64,000 nt of DNA, taken from assembly GCF_023074185.1 (NCBI RefSeq), contig NZ_JADPKY010000132.1, forward strand, positions 62,001 through 126,000. The letters are read 5' to 3'. Under the pieces are notes generated by a model. That model was not told where the DNA came from. It saw nothing but the letters and a program-made list of their open reading frames with translations, and searched no databases. The stretch comes from Bradyrhizobium sp. 132 (lineage in GTDB: Bacteria; Pseudomonadota; Alphaproteobacteria; Rhizobiales; Xanthobacteraceae). This document shows, one piece after another, positions 53,011 to 62,332 of the stretch; the first letter of the stretch is position 1, and each line of letters begins with the position of its first letter. The position numbers and the translations under genes are program-made.

Positions 53011-53820
53011 ATGGAAGAGCGCGTCTCGATCTCGATCTCGGAAGGCGTCGCCGACGTCCGCCTGGTGCGCGCGGACAAGATGAATGCGCTGGATCAAGCC
53101 ATGTTCGAGGCCCTTGTGGCCGCAACGGACCGGCTTTCAAAGGACAAGAGCGTACGCGTTGTCGTGTTATCCGGCGAGGGCCGCGCCTTCTGCGCTGGCC
53201 TTGATATGGGGCGTTTTGCCGCCATGAAGGAAAAGGGCGGCAACGGAATTCCGGGTGGCGAAAATCGCGATCTCACGGCGCGCACGTACGGCCAGGCGAA
53301 CTTTGCGCAGCAGGCGGTGTGGGGCTGGCGCCAGCTTCCGGTCCCCGTGATCGCCGCGATCCAGGGCGTTGCCTTCGGCGGCGGCTTCCAGCTCGCGCTC
53401 GGTGCCGACATGCGCTTCCTCACCCCCGACGCACGGATGTCGGTGATGGAAATCAAATGGGGTCTGGTGCCCGACATGGCGGGCACGCCGATCCTGGCTT
53501 CGCTCGTGCGCGACGACATTTTGCGCGATCTCACCTACACCGGCCGCATCTTCTCCGCGCAGGAGGCGATGGCTTATGGTCTCGCCACGCGCATCTGCGA
53601 CGACCCGCGCGCTGCCGCGCTCGAAGTCGCGCGCGAGATCGCCGGCAAGAGCCCCGATGCAATCCGCGCCGCAAAACGCCTGCTCAACAATCTCTCGGTC
53701 GATCCGGGCCCCGCGCTGCTCGCCGAGTCCGTCGAGCAGCAGAAGCTGATCGGCAGCGCGAACCAGACCGAAGCGGTGCGTGCCAATCTGGAGAAGCGCG
53801 CGCCGAAGTTTGCGGACTGA
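53011..53820 (+). CDS. Crotonase-fold enoyl-CoA hydratase/isomerase
   Basis: A 269-aa crotonase. FCAGLDMGRF and QGVAFGGGFQLALGADM form the CoA pocket. Acidic residues are in MEIKWGLVPDMAGTP: Glu in MEI and Asp in VPD, the pattern of dienoyl-CoA isomerases (ECH1 type). ATG 53011 has GGGGAG upstream. It is divergent from the dienoyl-CoA-reductase-like SDR, and together they could handle unsaturated acyl chains. Confidence 0.9.
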   Translation: MEERVSISISEGVADVRLVRADKMNALDQAMFEALVAATDRLSKDKSVRVVVLSGEGRAFCAGLDMGRFAAMKEKGGNGIPGGENRDLTARTYGQANFAQQAVWGWRQLPVPVIAAIQGVAFGGGFQLALGADMRFLTPDARMSVMEIKWGLVPDMAGTPILASLVRDDILRDLTYTGRIFSAQEAMAYGLATRICDDPRAAALEVAREIAGKSPDAIRAAKRLLNNLSVDPGPALLAESVEQQKLIGSANQTEAVRANLEKRAPKFAD

Positions 53821-53826
53821 GGCAGA

Positions 53827-53920
53827 CCTCATCCCGAGGAGCCGCGAAGCGGCGTCTCGAGGGATGGGCCACGGGGTCTCATGGTTCGAGACAGCGCTGC
53901 GCGCCTCCTCACCATGAGGG
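53827..53920. repeat. Family C repeat
   Basis: CTCATCCCGAGGAGCCGCGAAGC with GTCTCGAGGGATGGGCC, then facing TTCGAGACAGCGCTGCGCGC and CTCACCATGAGG. It lies between the crotonase and acyl-CoA ligase genes on the same strand and would sit inside a shared transcript. Confidence 0.7.
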
Positions 53921-53946
53921 ACAACGTCAAACATAAAGAAAAACAA

Positions 53947-55491
53947 ATGAGCGAAACGTCAAATTTCCTCGGCATCGTCTCCGGCGACCGCCGCCGTTCC
54001 CATGCCGAGGTCGCAGGCCGCGCCGATCGGATCGCCGCCGGCCTCAGCCAGATCGGCGTCAAGCAGGGCGATTGCGTCTGCATGCTGATGCGCAACGACA
54101 TTGCCTTCCTCGAGGCCGCCTATGCCGCGATGCGGCTGGGCGCCTATGGGGTGCCGATCAACTGGCACTTCAAGCCGGAGGAGATCGACTACATCCTCGC
54201 GGATACTGGCACGTCCGTGCTGATCGGGCATGCCGACATGCTGCATGCCTTGCGCGACGCCATTCCGAAAGGCGTCACCGTGCTCAGCGTGCCGACGCCG
54301 CCGGAGATTCTGGCCAACTACAAGATCGATCCCGATCATCTGAAGACGCCGGATTTCGCGATCGATTTCGAATCCTGGGTCGCGCAGCGCCAGCCCTATG
54401 ACGGCCCGATCGTGCCGCAGCCCATGAACATGATCTACACTTCGGGGACGACAGGCCATCCCAAGGGCGTACGACGCAACGCGCCGACGCCGGAACAGGC
54501 GGCGGCCGGCGAGCGCATGCGCGCGATGATCTACGGGCTGAAGCCCGGCGCCCGCACGATCCTGCCGGGCCCGCTCTATCATTCCGCGCCGAACTCGTTC
54601 GGCATCCGCGCCGGCAAGCTCGGCGGCGCGCTGGTGCTGATGCCGCGCTTCGAGCCGGAAGAGTTTTTGCAGCTGATCGAGCGCTTTGAAATCGACACCA
54701 TCTTCATGGTGCCGACCATGTTCATCCGCCTGATGAAGCTGCCGGAGGAGGTGCGCAAGAAATACGATGTCTCCTCGCTGCGCCACATCATCCACGCGGC
54801 CGCGCCATGCCCGGCGGACGTCAAGCGCGCCATGATCGAGTGGTGGGGGCCGGTGATCTACGAATTCTACGGCTCGACCGAATCCAGCGCCGTCACCTTC
54901 GCGACCTCCGAGGATGCGCTGAGGAAGCCCGGCACCGTCGGCAAGATTTCGCCGGGCGCCGAACTGCGCTTCATCGGCGATGACGGCCGCGTGCTGGGCG
55001 TGGGCGGGATCGGCGAGATCTACTCACGCATGGCCGGGACGGCCGACTTCACCTATCACAACAAGCCGGAGAAGCGCGCCGAGATCGATCGGGACGGCTT
55101 CATCACCTCGGGCGACGTCGGCTATATCGACGAAGAGGGCTACGTCTTCATCTGCGACCGCAAGCGCGACATGGTGATCTCGGGCGGCGTCAACATCTAT
55201 CCGGCCGAGATCGAATCCGTGCTGCATGCCGTGCCCGGCGTGCATGATTGCGCGGTGTTCGGCATCCCCGATGCCGAGTTCGGCGAGGCGTTGATGGCCG
55301 TGGTCGAGCCGCAGGCGGGCATCACGCTGGACGCCAGCGACATTCGTAAGCGCCTGAAGGCGTCGCTCGCGGATTACAAAGTCCCAAAACACATCGAGAT
55401 CCGCGCCGGACTGCCGCGCGAAGATTCCGGCAAGATCTTCAAGCGCCGCCTGCGCGATCCCTATTGGGAGCAGGCGGGGCGGAAGATCTAG
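53947..55491 (+). CDS. Acyl-CoA ligase (AMP-forming), second copy
   Basis: A 514-aa ANL-superfamily ligase. The P-loop is YTSGTTGHPKGVRR, with EFYGSTESSAVT, TSGDVGYIDEEGYVFI, CDRKRDMVISGG, and Lys in EDSGKIFKRR. It starts at ATG 53947 with only a weak A-rich upstream site; a longer frame to 53881 runs into the repeat. It is distinct from the ligase at 50209, so the region can activate at least two kinds of acid. Confidence 0.92.
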   Translation: MSETSNFLGIVSGDRRRSHAEVAGRADRIAAGLSQIGVKQGDCVCMLMRNDIAFLEAAYAAMRLGAYGVPINWHFKPEEIDYILADTGTSVLIGHADMLHALRDAIPKGVTVLSVPTPPEILANYKIDPDHLKTPDFAIDFESWVAQRQPYDGPIVPQPMNMIYTSGTTGHPKGVRRNAPTPEQAAAGERMRAMIYGLKPGARTILPGPLYHSAPNSFGIRAGKLGGALVLMPRFEPEEFLQLIERFEIDTIFMVPTMFIRLMKLPEEVRKKYDVSSLRHIIHAAAPCPADVKRAMIEWWGPVIYEFYGSTESSAVTFATSEDALRKPGTVGKISPGAELRFIGDDGRVLGVGGIGEIYSRMAGTADFTYHNKPEKRAEIDRDGFITSGDVGYIDEEGYVFICDRKRDMVISGGVNIYPAEIESVLHAVPGVHDCAVFGIPDAEFGEALMAVVEPQAGITLDASDIRKRLKASLADYKVPKHIEIRAGLPREDSGKIFKRRLRDPYWEQAGRKI

Positions 55492-55579
55492 CGGCTACAA
55501 GAATGGCCAACGACCTGAGTGGCGTCACGGACCACCGGTCATGCTATACTAACGGGATCATCGACCTCCGGATCATCCC

Positions 55580-55984
55580 ATGGCCCCTGTTTCCATCCTG
55601 CTCAACCTGCTCTGGATCCTCATCGGCGGCGCCTGGATGGCGGTCGGCTGGCTGATCGCTGCCGTTATCATGGCCATCACCATCATCGGCCTGCCGTGGG
55701 CGCGGGCGGCGTTCAACATCGCCGTCTACACGCTGCTGCCGTTCGGTTCGAAGGCGGTCAGCCGCGACGAGGTCACCGGAATGAGCGATATCGGCACCGG
55801 CCCGCTCGGGGTGATCGGCAACATCATCTGGTTTCTGCTGGCCGGCTGGTGGCTGGCGCTCGGCCATGTCCTCACCGCCCTGGCCCTCGCGATCACCATC
55901 ATCGGCATTCCCTTCGCCTGGGCCCATTTGAAGCTCGCGGGCATCGCGCTCTGGCCGATCGGCAAGGTGATCGTGCCGGCTTAA
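55580..55984 (+). CDS. YccF-domain inner-membrane protein
   Basis: A 134-aa protein with two related YccF repeats: AITIIGLPWARAAFNIA...LPFG (about 36-58) and AITIIGIPFAWAHLKLAGIALWPIG (about 104-128, split in reading). Four hydrophobic segments are predicted by eye. The function of the family is unknown. A TATACT hexamer at 55545-55550 could be part of its promoter. It is monocistronic. Confidence 0.9.
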   Translation: MAPVSILLNLLWILIGGAWMAVGWLIAAVIMAITIIGLPWARAAFNIAVYTLLPFGSKAVSRDEVTGMSDIGTGPLGVIGNIIWFLLAGWWLALGHVLTALALAITIIGIPFAWAHLKLAGIALWPIGKVIVPA

Positions 55985-56076
55985 GGCGTGGACCCGTCAA
56001 TGTCGGCCTCCGGCTGCAGAGCGGAAGTCGCCCGGCTTTGGGTAGGGCTATCGCATTTGAGGGGCTTCCCCGCGGC

Positions 56077-56212
56077 CCATCCTTCGAGACGCCCGCCGTT
56101 GGCGGGCCCTCAGGATGAGGGGGGAACACGTGGTTGCAGTTTCAACGAAACCCGACGTAGCTCAGCCTCATCCTGAGGAGACCGCGAAGCGGTCGTCTCG
56201 AAGGATGAGGCG
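56077..56212. repeat. Two family C repeats in tandem
   Basis: One unit runs 56077-56122 (CCATCCTTCGAGACG...CCTCAGGATGAGG) and a second, inverted, 56166-56212 (CCTCATCCTGAGGAGACCGC...CTCGAAGGATGAGGC). Together with the next repeat they fill most of the 497-base gap between the YccF and LysR genes; no gene is seen there. Confidence 0.75.
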
Positions 56213-56231
56213 CTTGCTCAGCTCATAGCTC

Positions 56232-56314
56232 GTAGAATGGGTAGAGCGAAACGCATCAATCCGCCCGCCGGTGACGAAGGATGATGGGTTTCGCAAGGGC
56301 TCAGCCCATCCTAC
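56232..56314. repeat. Family E repeat, left copy
   Basis: An 83-bp element with near-perfect terminal inverted repeats, GTAGAATGGGTAGAGC and GCTCAGCCCATCCTAC (14 of 16 positions pair). The reverse-complement version occurs at 58556-58640, on the far side of the LysR-TctC pair. Size, ends and context suggest a mobile miniature element; no transposase is present. Confidence 0.7.
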
Positions 56315-56438
56315 TGGCGGGAGTCATGGCAGGCGCGATTCGCAACAGTTAGCGGCTATCCGGCTGCCTTAGGATACGGTCTGATGATCCGTGCATCGTC
56401 GCCCCATCTAGCGAGGCGGGGTGCGCTCAATTGCCTTC

Positions 56439-56460
56439 CGCACACAATTCCCCGCGTTGC
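56439..56460 (+). repeat. 22-bp direct repeat, left copy
   Basis: A 22-bp sequence beginning CGCACACAATTCC and ending CGCGTTGC, identical to 58681-58702 in the same orientation, 2242 bp apart. It lies 22 bases beyond the stop of the LysR gene and marks the left edge of the low-GC block. Confidence 0.85.
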
Positions 56461-56481
56461 ACTCAGGATATTGAACCCTTC

Positions 56482-57414
56482 CTATCTCGCAGTTCGACGA
56501 ACGCACTCGATAAAGAGCTTTGCGGCTGGGCTGAGCGCGCGATTCTTGAGTGTCACAATTGCGACAGGCCGCGGCTGCGCGGGAAGTCGAATTGGAAGTA
56601 CCTTGAGAGAGCCGCCATGGTTGCCAAAGCGAAGAATCGATGTTGGAAGCATCGTCACAAATTGTGCACTGGCAGCCAGTCGACAGCACAGATGCATTGA
56701 GAGCGTCGTAATGGGCGCACGTGGCAACTCTGTACTACTCGCGCGGAACAACTCGGCGGTGAGTGACCCGTGCATGGTATCCGCGGGAGGCAGAATCCAA
56801 CGCTCGCCGACTAGATCGGCAAGCTTGAGTTTACGCATCCGTGCCCATTTGCTCTGACGGCCGGCTACCACGACGACCTGGTCGTCATACACGACTTCCG
56901 CCTTTAGATCGGCTTCCTTGAATGGCGTCGGAATGCGACCCAGCATGAGATCGATGCTGCGCTCACGCAACTCACGATAATGCAGTTTGCTAATGACAGC
57001 TTGCGCGACGTCCAAGTGAATTCGGGGCTGCTCACGTGTGAAGCGCTCGATGACTGCCGGCAAGAGACCGGCCGCAATACTCTCAGTACTGCCGATGTGC
57101 AACTCTCCCACAGACGGGTCGGCGAGAAATGCGATTTCGTCGACGCCCTGCTTGAGTTCGTCGAAAATCACTCGGCCTCGCGCGACCAGTGCGCGGCCGT
57201 ATGCCGTCGGCTCGATCCCGCCTCGGCTGCGGTCGAGCAAACGAAGTCCGAACGTGTGTTCCAAGTCGGTGATTGCCTTCGATACGGCGGGCTGCGAGAT
57301 CGCCAGCTCTGCCGCAGCCTTTCCCATGCTTCCGCGCTCCACGACCGTGAGCAGAATACGGAGCTCGCGCAGCTTCAGGCGGCGCCGAATGCGATCGACC
57401 AACGACATGACCAC
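56482..57414 (-). CDS. LysR-family regulator in a low-GC block
   Basis: A 310-aa LysR regulator. The HTH (about residues 15-75) contains LRILLTVVERGSMGKAAAEL and SQPAVSKAITDLE. The effector domain starts near residue 105. Base composition is lower than in neighbours: one 60-base line inside it (56821-56880) is 58% GC by count, against 68% for a comparable ppc line (60601-60660). It is divergent from the TctC gene and probably controls it. The close copy of this gene pair to repeats suggests gain by transfer. Confidence 0.92.
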   Translation of the reverse strand: MVMSLVDRIRRRLKLRELRILLTVVERGSMGKAAAELAISQPAVSKAITDLEHTFGLRLLDRSRGGIEPTAYGRALVARGRVIFDELKQGVDEIAFLADPSVGELHIGSTESIAAGLLPAVIERFTREQPRIHLDVAQAVISKLHYRELRERSIDLMLGRIPTPFKEADLKAEVVYDDQVVVVAGRQSKWARMRKLKLADLVGERWILPPADTMHGSLTAELFRASSTELPRAPITTLSMHLCCRLAASAQFVTMLPTSILRFGNHGGSLKVLPIRLPAQPRPVAIVTLKNRALSPAAKLFIECVRRTAR

Positions 57415-57569
57415 GAACCTGCCAAATCGGTTATCGAACCATCACATATCAGAATTGGACAGAAATGTCTGCGTGATGCACGCTTTGATTGATGAGGCAT
57501 CCGAAATCGAATGTCTGGCCTTGTGCTGAGAACACGTTGCGGAAATAGGGGAGCCACGGGAGGCGGCTT

Positions 57570-58550
57570 ATGGGGACGCGTCGTGACTTTTTGATAGCGT
57601 CGGCGGCCGGTGTCGCTTTCTCCGTCGCTGGTCCCGTGCCGCAAATCATTGCCGAACCGCGTGTGAAAACGGCGCATATCCTAACAGGCTTCACAGCCGG
57701 GTTGCCTGATTCTGTCGCGAGGCTCCTTGCGGAACAGATGAAGACCTATGCAACGTCGATCGTCGTCGAACCTCGACCAGGCGCGAGTGGTCGTGTCGCC
57801 GTGGAAGCCGTGAAAGCCGCTCCCCCGGATGGATCGGTCGTTCTGTTCGCGCCGACTGGTTTCCTCACGCTCTTTCCTCATACCCACAAGAAGCTGAGAT
57901 ACGAGCCTCAGGATTTTGCCCCAGTGTCGACCGTTGCGTCGTTCGCTGCAGCTTTGACGGTGGGGCCGCGAGTGCCAGAGGAGGCGAGGACGCTTGCCGA
58001 TTTCGTCTCGTGGTGCCGTGTTAACGCAAAGGATGCGACCTATGGCACGCCAGGAGTTGGAACCAGTATGCACCTAATCGGTGCAGCGTTGGGACGCGGG
58101 GCAGGCTTCGAGTTTCTTCACGTACCGTATCAAGGTAGGGCGGCAATCCAAGACCTCCTCAAGGGCGAGATCGCATCGGCGATCATGCCAATCGACAGTT
58201 CCTTAGGTCTCGTGCAAGCCGGCGAACTGCGCGCCTTAGCAACCACCGGTCCAGCCCGTAGCCGGTTTCTTCCCGATGTGCCGACGATGGTAGAAGCCGG
58301 CTATCCCTTGCTCAAGGACGTCACATGGTTTGGGTTCTTCGTTCCGGCCAAGACACCGCCAGATATCATTGAAGGCCTCAATGGAGCTATTCAGGCGGCT
58401 CTGCGAACGAGTGTCATAGAGCGCAGCCTGGCAAAATTATCAGTCGAGATCGACTCGATCTCAATGGACAACTTTGCACAACTACTCGCATCGGAATCGG
58501 CTCGATGGAAAGGGATCGTGCAAGCAACCGGGTTTAGCCCGAACGACTGA
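57570..58550 (+). CDS. Bug/TctC-family tripartite tricarboxylate transport substrate-binding protein
   Basis: A 326-aa Bug protein. A Tat-like signal with RR at positions 4-5 (MGTRRDFLIASAAGVAF) is followed by the typical GFTAGLPDSVARLLAEQM and VEPRPGASGRVAVEAV. Bug proteins bind carboxylates, amino acids or aromatic acids. No TctA or TctB membrane genes are nearby, so it is an orphan binding protein, as is common in this family. Several TTA leucine codons (for example near 58203 and 58238) stand out from the neighbouring genes. Confidence 0.92.
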   Translation: MGTRRDFLIASAAGVAFSVAGPVPQIIAEPRVKTAHILTGFTAGLPDSVARLLAEQMKTYATSIVVEPRPGASGRVAVEAVKAAPPDGSVVLFAPTGFLTLFPHTHKKLRYEPQDFAPVSTVASFAAALTVGPRVPEEARTLADFVSWCRVNAKDATYGTPGVGTSMHLIGAALGRGAGFEFLHVPYQGRAAIQDLLKGEIASAIMPIDSSLGLVQAGELRALATTGPARSRFLPDVPTMVEAGYPLLKDVTWFGFFVPAKTPPDIIEGLNGAIQAALRTSVIERSLAKLSVEIDSISMDNFAQLLASESARWKGIVQATGFSPND

Positions 58551-58555
58551 GCTCG

Positions 58556-58640
58556 TGAGATGGGTAGAGCCCTTGCGAAACCCATGCTTCGTCATCGGCG
58601 AACGGATTGATGGGTATCGCTGGCGTTCTATCCATCCTCG
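58556..58640. repeat. Family E repeat, right copy (inverted)
   Basis: The reverse-complement partner of 56232-56314. The segments GCCCTTGCGAAACCCAT, CTTCGTCA and CGGATTGATG match closely after inversion, with scattered differences. It directly follows the TctC stop codon. Confidence 0.7.
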
Positions 58641-58680
58641 GCGCTCTGCGCTGCGATGAGAGAGCGCATCGCTGGTGCTG

Positions 58681-58702
58681 CGCACACAATTCCCCGCGTT
58701 GC
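58681..58702 (+). repeat. 22-bp direct repeat, right copy
   Basis: Identical to 56439-56460. It is followed by TTGCCCGACGGGCAA, a palindrome, which begins the noncoding stretch before ppc. Confidence 0.85.
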
Positions 58703-59374
58703 CCGACGGGCAAAACACGCCGCATGCAGGTCAAGGGTGGCGCTCCCAAATATTCTGATTGACCGAATTTATCTCTTCGGGTAAACCGCAAGACATCCCG
58801 GCCCGCCAAAAGGGCGTTTCGCGATCGTCACGATACGTGAGCCGGGATGCGATGGACGCGGCAGCGCCGGCGCGTGACGAGGTGGCAGGGCGGGCTACGC
58901 CTGTGAGCCATCGCGCTCTGCGCGAACGACCCGGCGCGGTCACAGCGTTTCTTTTCGGCTTCGGTGGCGAGCACGCGCGAGCTTCCGGATGTCCGGGGAG
59001 GGACGTCCGCGGACGGCAAAAGCGTGTGGTCCTGACGCCCGGGGTCTGTGCGTCAAGGCTTGCGGTGATGTGCGGCCCGACCGGGTGCGCGCATCGATCA
59101 TCCGCAAGGCGACGGGGGCAATAGTGCATCGCTCCCCGGGGAGAGCGCGCCATAAGCCGTAAAACCATTGCGCAGGGAAGGCCGGGATGTCCCGGCATCA
59201 CCTGTGGGTCACCCCGCGTGCGTTTTTCGCGTGCGGACCCTGGGTGCCAGCCGGCGCCCGGCCTTCCCTGCGCCCTTTCTTCTCGATAAGGGCGAAACGG
59301 ACAGCAAAACTCGGGCGCCTGCGCCGCGAGGCCGCGGATATGCGCGCGCCCGCCAGCGACGCGCACGATGATCG
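58703..59374. other. Repetitive-looking noncoding region before ppc
   Basis: About 670 bases with no gene I can support. Reverse-strand ORFs have the biased look (Arg, Ser, Pro, Ala-rich) of non-coding frames. Phrases in that translation, such as DDRETPFWRAGM and LPCAMVLRL, look like spurious short 'hypothetical proteins' I recall from many Bradyrhizobium and related genomes. That suggests a dispersed repeat sequence. It contains the long stem at 59170-59273. Confidence 0.55.
59170..59273. ncRNA. Candidate structured element: 16-bp stem enclosing smaller hairpins
   Basis: GCGCAGGGAAGGCCGG (59170-59185) and CCGGCCTTCCCTGCGC (59258-59273) are perfect reverse complements, separated by 72 bases. 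Inside are GGGATGTCCC and a duplicated CGCGTGCG around a T5 run. The element ends about 200 bases before the ppc start. It may be part of a dispersed palindromic repeat or a transcribed structured RNA; sequence alone cannot decide. Confidence 0.4.
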
Positions 59375-59479
59375 ATGACGTTGCCGCGCCGCCCCCAACT
59401 TCATCTTGCGCTGCGGCAAAAAACTTGCACACTCGTCGCCACCGGGGAGCCACAGGGTGCTCTAGAAGCGGAGCCAGCC

Positions 59480-62269
59480 ATGTCCCTCCAGACCGTACCA
59501 TCCGACGCCACCGATCTTCGCCCCAACCGCCCTGAGGACGTCCAGGCGCTGGAGGCGGATACGCAGCTGCGCGACGACATCCGCCTGCTCGGGCGCATCC
59601 TGGGCGATACCGTTCGCGACCAGGAGGGGGCCGAATTGTTCGACCTGGTCGAGCGTATCAGGCAGACCTCGATCCGGTTTCACCGCGACGAGGACCGGCT
59701 GGCCCGCCGCGAGCTCGAGCAGATCCTCGACAGCATGTCGACCTCGGAGACCGTGCGGATCGTCCGCGCCTTCAGCTATTTCTCCCACCTCGCCAACATC
59801 GCCGAGGACCAGAACAACATCCGCCAGATGCGCGCCGGTAAGGGTGGCGGCTCCGGCGTGCTGGCCGAGACGCTCGCCCATGCCAGGGCGGCGGGCATCG
59901 GTGCCGATGCACTACGCAATTTCTTCAAGAGCGCGCTCGTCAGCCCGGTGCTGACCGCGCATCCGACCGAGGTCCGCCGCAAGAGCACCATGGACCGCGA
60001 GATGGAGGTCGCAGCCCTGCTCGACCGCCGCGAGCGCGTCGCGCTGACCGCCGATGAGGCCGCCGCCAGCGACGAGCAGCTCCGCCGCGAGGTGCTGACG
60101 CTGTGGCAGACCAATTTGCTGCGCCGGACCAAGCTCACGGTGCTCGACGAGGTCGCCAACGGCTTGTCGTTCTACGATTACACGTTCTTGCGCGAGGTGC
60201 CGCGGCTGGTCAACGCGCTGGAGGACCGGCTGGAGGAGGGCGGCGAGCAGGCAGCCGGCGAACTCGCCTCGTTCCTGCGGATGGGAAGCTGGATCGGCGG
60301 CGACCGCGACGGCAATCCCTTCGTCACCGCCGACGTGATGCGCGGTACGCTGCGGCTGCAGTCGAGCCGCGTCATGCAGTTCTATCTCGAAGAGCTGCAT
60401 GTGCTCGGCTCGGAGCTGTCGATCGCTGCGCATCTCGCCGACGTCTCCGAGGAGCTGCGGACGCTGGCCGAGCGCTCGCCCGATACATCGCCGCACCGGA
60501 GCGGCGAGCCCTATCGCCTCTCGGTGTCAGGCATCTATGCGCGGTTGACGGCCACGGCCGAAAAGCTCGAGGTCGAAATCACGCGCCGGCCGGTGGGCAA
60601 GGGCGCGCCGTATGACAGCGTCAGGGAGCTCAAGGCCGATCTCGACGTGCTGCACCGCTCGCTGATCTCCAACAACGCCCGCGTCATCGCCCGCGGCCGG
60701 CTGCGGCTGCTGCGCCGCGCGGTGGACTGTTTTGGCTTCCATCTGGCGCGGCTCGATATCCGCCAGAACTCGGCGGTGCACGAGCGCACCATCGCCGAGC
60801 TGATGGACGCCGCCAACCCCGGCATGTCCTACCTCGCGCTTGGCGAGGAGGCGCGCATCTCGCTGCTCACCAACGAGCTGCGCTCAACGCGCTCGCTGGT
60901 GTCGCCGTTCGTCAAGTACAGCGACGAGACGATGGGCGAGCTCAATGTGTTCCATGCCGCCGCGGAGGCGCATGCGAAGTTCGGCTCGGACGCCATTCCC
61001 CAATGCATCATCTCGATGTGCAAGGGCATGTCCGACATGCTCGAGGTCGCGGTGCTGCTCAAGGAGGTCGGCCTCGTCCATCCCTCCGGGCGCAGTGCGA
61101 TCAACGTCGTGCCGCTGTTCGAAACTATCGAGGATTTGCAGGCGTCATCCAGCATCATGGACCGCATGCTGTCGCTGCACGATTACCGACGGTTGGTGGA
61201 CAGCCGCGGCAGCGTGCAGGAGGTCATGCTCGGCTATTCCGACTCGAACAAGGATGGCGGCTTCGTCACCTCGGGCTGGGAGCTCTACAAGGCCGAGATC
61301 GGCCTCGTCGACGTGTTCGAGCGCCACGGCGTGCGGCTGCGCCTGTTCCACGGTCGCGGCGGCTCGGTCGGCCGCGGCGGCGGTCCGAGCTATGATGCCA
61401 TCATCGCCCAGCCCGGCGGCGCCGTGAACGGCCAGATCCGCATCACCGAGCAGGGCGAGATCATCTCGTCAAAGTATTCCAACGCCGAAGTTGGCCGCAA
61501 CAATCTGGAAATCCTTGCCGCGGCGACGCTGGAAGCAAGCCTGTTGCATCCGCGCCAGAGCGCGCCGCGCCGCGAATATCTGACCGCGATGGACGAGCTT
61601 TCAAGTCTCGCCTTCAAGGCCTATCGCGGTCTCGTCTACGAGACCGACGGCTTCGTCGATTACTTCTGGGCATCAACCGTCATCAACGAGATCGCGACGC
61701 TCAACATCGGCAGCCGCCCGGCCTCGCGCAAGAAGACCCGGGCGATCGAGGACCTTCGCGCGATTCCCTGGGTGTTCTCCTGGGCGCAATGCCGCCTGAT
61801 GCTGCCGGGCTGGTACGGTTTTGGCAGCGCGGTCGAGCAGTGGATCGCGGAGCATCCCGACAAGGGCATGCCGTTCCTCAAAGAGCTCTACCGGGAATGG
61901 CCGTTCTTCCGCATGCTGTTGTCGAACATGGACATGGTGCTTGCGAAAAGCTCGATCGCAATCGCCTCGCGCTATGCCGAGCTCGTGCCGGATGAAGCAC
62001 TGCGCGAAAAGATCTTCGGTCGCATCCGCCGCGAATGGCATTCCTGCATCGAGACCCTCTTGGACATCATGGGCCAGGACCGTCTGCTCCAGGGCAATCC
62101 GCTGCTGGAGCGCTCGGTGCGCCACCGCTTCCCCTATCTCGATCCGCTCAACCATGTGCAGGTCGAGCTGCTGAAAGAGCACCGCGCGCAGAACCCGGAC
62201 GAGCAGGTGCTGCGCGGGATTCAGCTGACGATCAACGGGATTTCGGCGGGGTTGAGAAATACGGGTTGA
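59480..62269 (+). CDS. ppc: Phosphoenolpyruvate carboxylase
   Basis: A 929-aa enzyme fixing bicarbonate onto phosphoenolpyruvate to give oxaloacetate, an anaplerotic step for the TCA cycle. Catalytic His161 is in [23 protein letters not shown] provides Lys, and [14 protein letters not shown] the glycine loop. The C-terminus RNTG is the usual allosteric-site end. The start was taken at ATG 59480, with GGAG six bases upstream, giving family length; the longer frame to 59375 reads into the noncoding region. Confidence 0.97.
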   Translation: MSLQTVPSDATDLRPNRPEDVQALEADTQLRDDIRLLGRILGDTVRDQEGAELFDLVERIRQTSIRFHRDEDRLARRELEQILDSMSTSETVRIVRAFSYFSHLANIAEDQNNIRQMRAGKGGGSGVLAETLAHARAAGIGADALRNFFKSALVSPVLTAHPTEVRRKSTMDREMEVAALLDRRERVALTADEAAASDEQLRREVLTLWQTNLLRRTKLTVLDEVANGLSFYDYTFLREVPRLVNALEDRLEEGGEQAAGELASFLRMGSWIGGDRDGNPFVTADVMRGTLRLQSSRVMQFYLEELHVLGSELSIAAHLADVSEELRTLAERSPDTSPHRSGEPYRLSVSGIYARLTATAEKLEVEITRRPVGKGAPYDSVRELKADLDVLHRSLISNNARVIARGRLRLLRRAVDCFGFHLARLDIRQNSAVHERTIAELMDAANPGMSYLALGEEARISLLTNELRSTRSLVSPFVKYSDETMGELNVFHAAAEAHAKFGSDAIPQCIISMCKGMSDMLEVAVLLKEVGLVHPSGRSAINVVPLFETIEDLQASSSIMDRMLSLHDYRRLVDSRGSVQEVMLGYSDSNKDGGFVTSGWELYKAEIGLVDVFERHGVRLRLFHGRGGSVGRGGGPSYDAIIAQPGGAVNGQIRITEQGEIISSKYSNAEVGRNNLEILAAATLEASLLHPRQSAPRREYLTAMDELSSLAFKAYRGLVYETDGFVDYFWASTVINEIATLNIGSRPASRKKTRAIEDLRAIPWVFSWAQCRLMLPGWYGFGSAVEQWIAEHPDKGMPFLKELYREWPFFRMLLSNMDMVLAKSSIAIASRYAELVPDEALREKIFGRIRREWHSCIETLLDIMGQDRLLQGNPLLERSVRHRFPYLDPLNHVQVELLKEHRAQNPDEQVLRGIQLTINGISAGLRNTG

Positions 62270-62273
62270 TGAG

Positions 62274-62318
62274 GGCGAGTAGCGAACAGATGCGTGTCCG
62301 AACCGTTCGCTACTCGCC
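62274..62318. terminator. Hairpin between convergent ppc and SMP-30-type genes
   Basis: GGCGAGTAGCGAAC (62274-62287) and GTTCGCTACTCGCC (62305-62318) form a perfect 14-bp stem with a 17-base loop, 4 bases after the ppc stop and 14 before the convergent gene's stop. No T-run, but the position fits a shared transcription end or stable 3' cap. Confidence 0.6.
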
Positions 62319-62332
62319 ACGCGCTTATTGGC

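Noticed and set aside
57415-57569. GGTT-ATCG-AACC and GACA-GAAA-TGTC symmetries between lysR and the TctC gene
   Set aside because: Arms of four bases are expected by chance in 155 bases; no single one stands out as the LysR site.
59375-59480. A longer start for ppc
   Set aside because: The added 35 residues are unlike the family and come from the repetitive noncoding region; ATG 59480 has GGAG upstream.
58731-59501. A 256-codon minus-strand frame before ppc
   Set aside because: No domain, no ribosome-binding site, biased composition, overlap with the ppc start, and resemblance to spurious hypothetical proteins from repeated noncoding DNA. Treated as part of a noncoding element.
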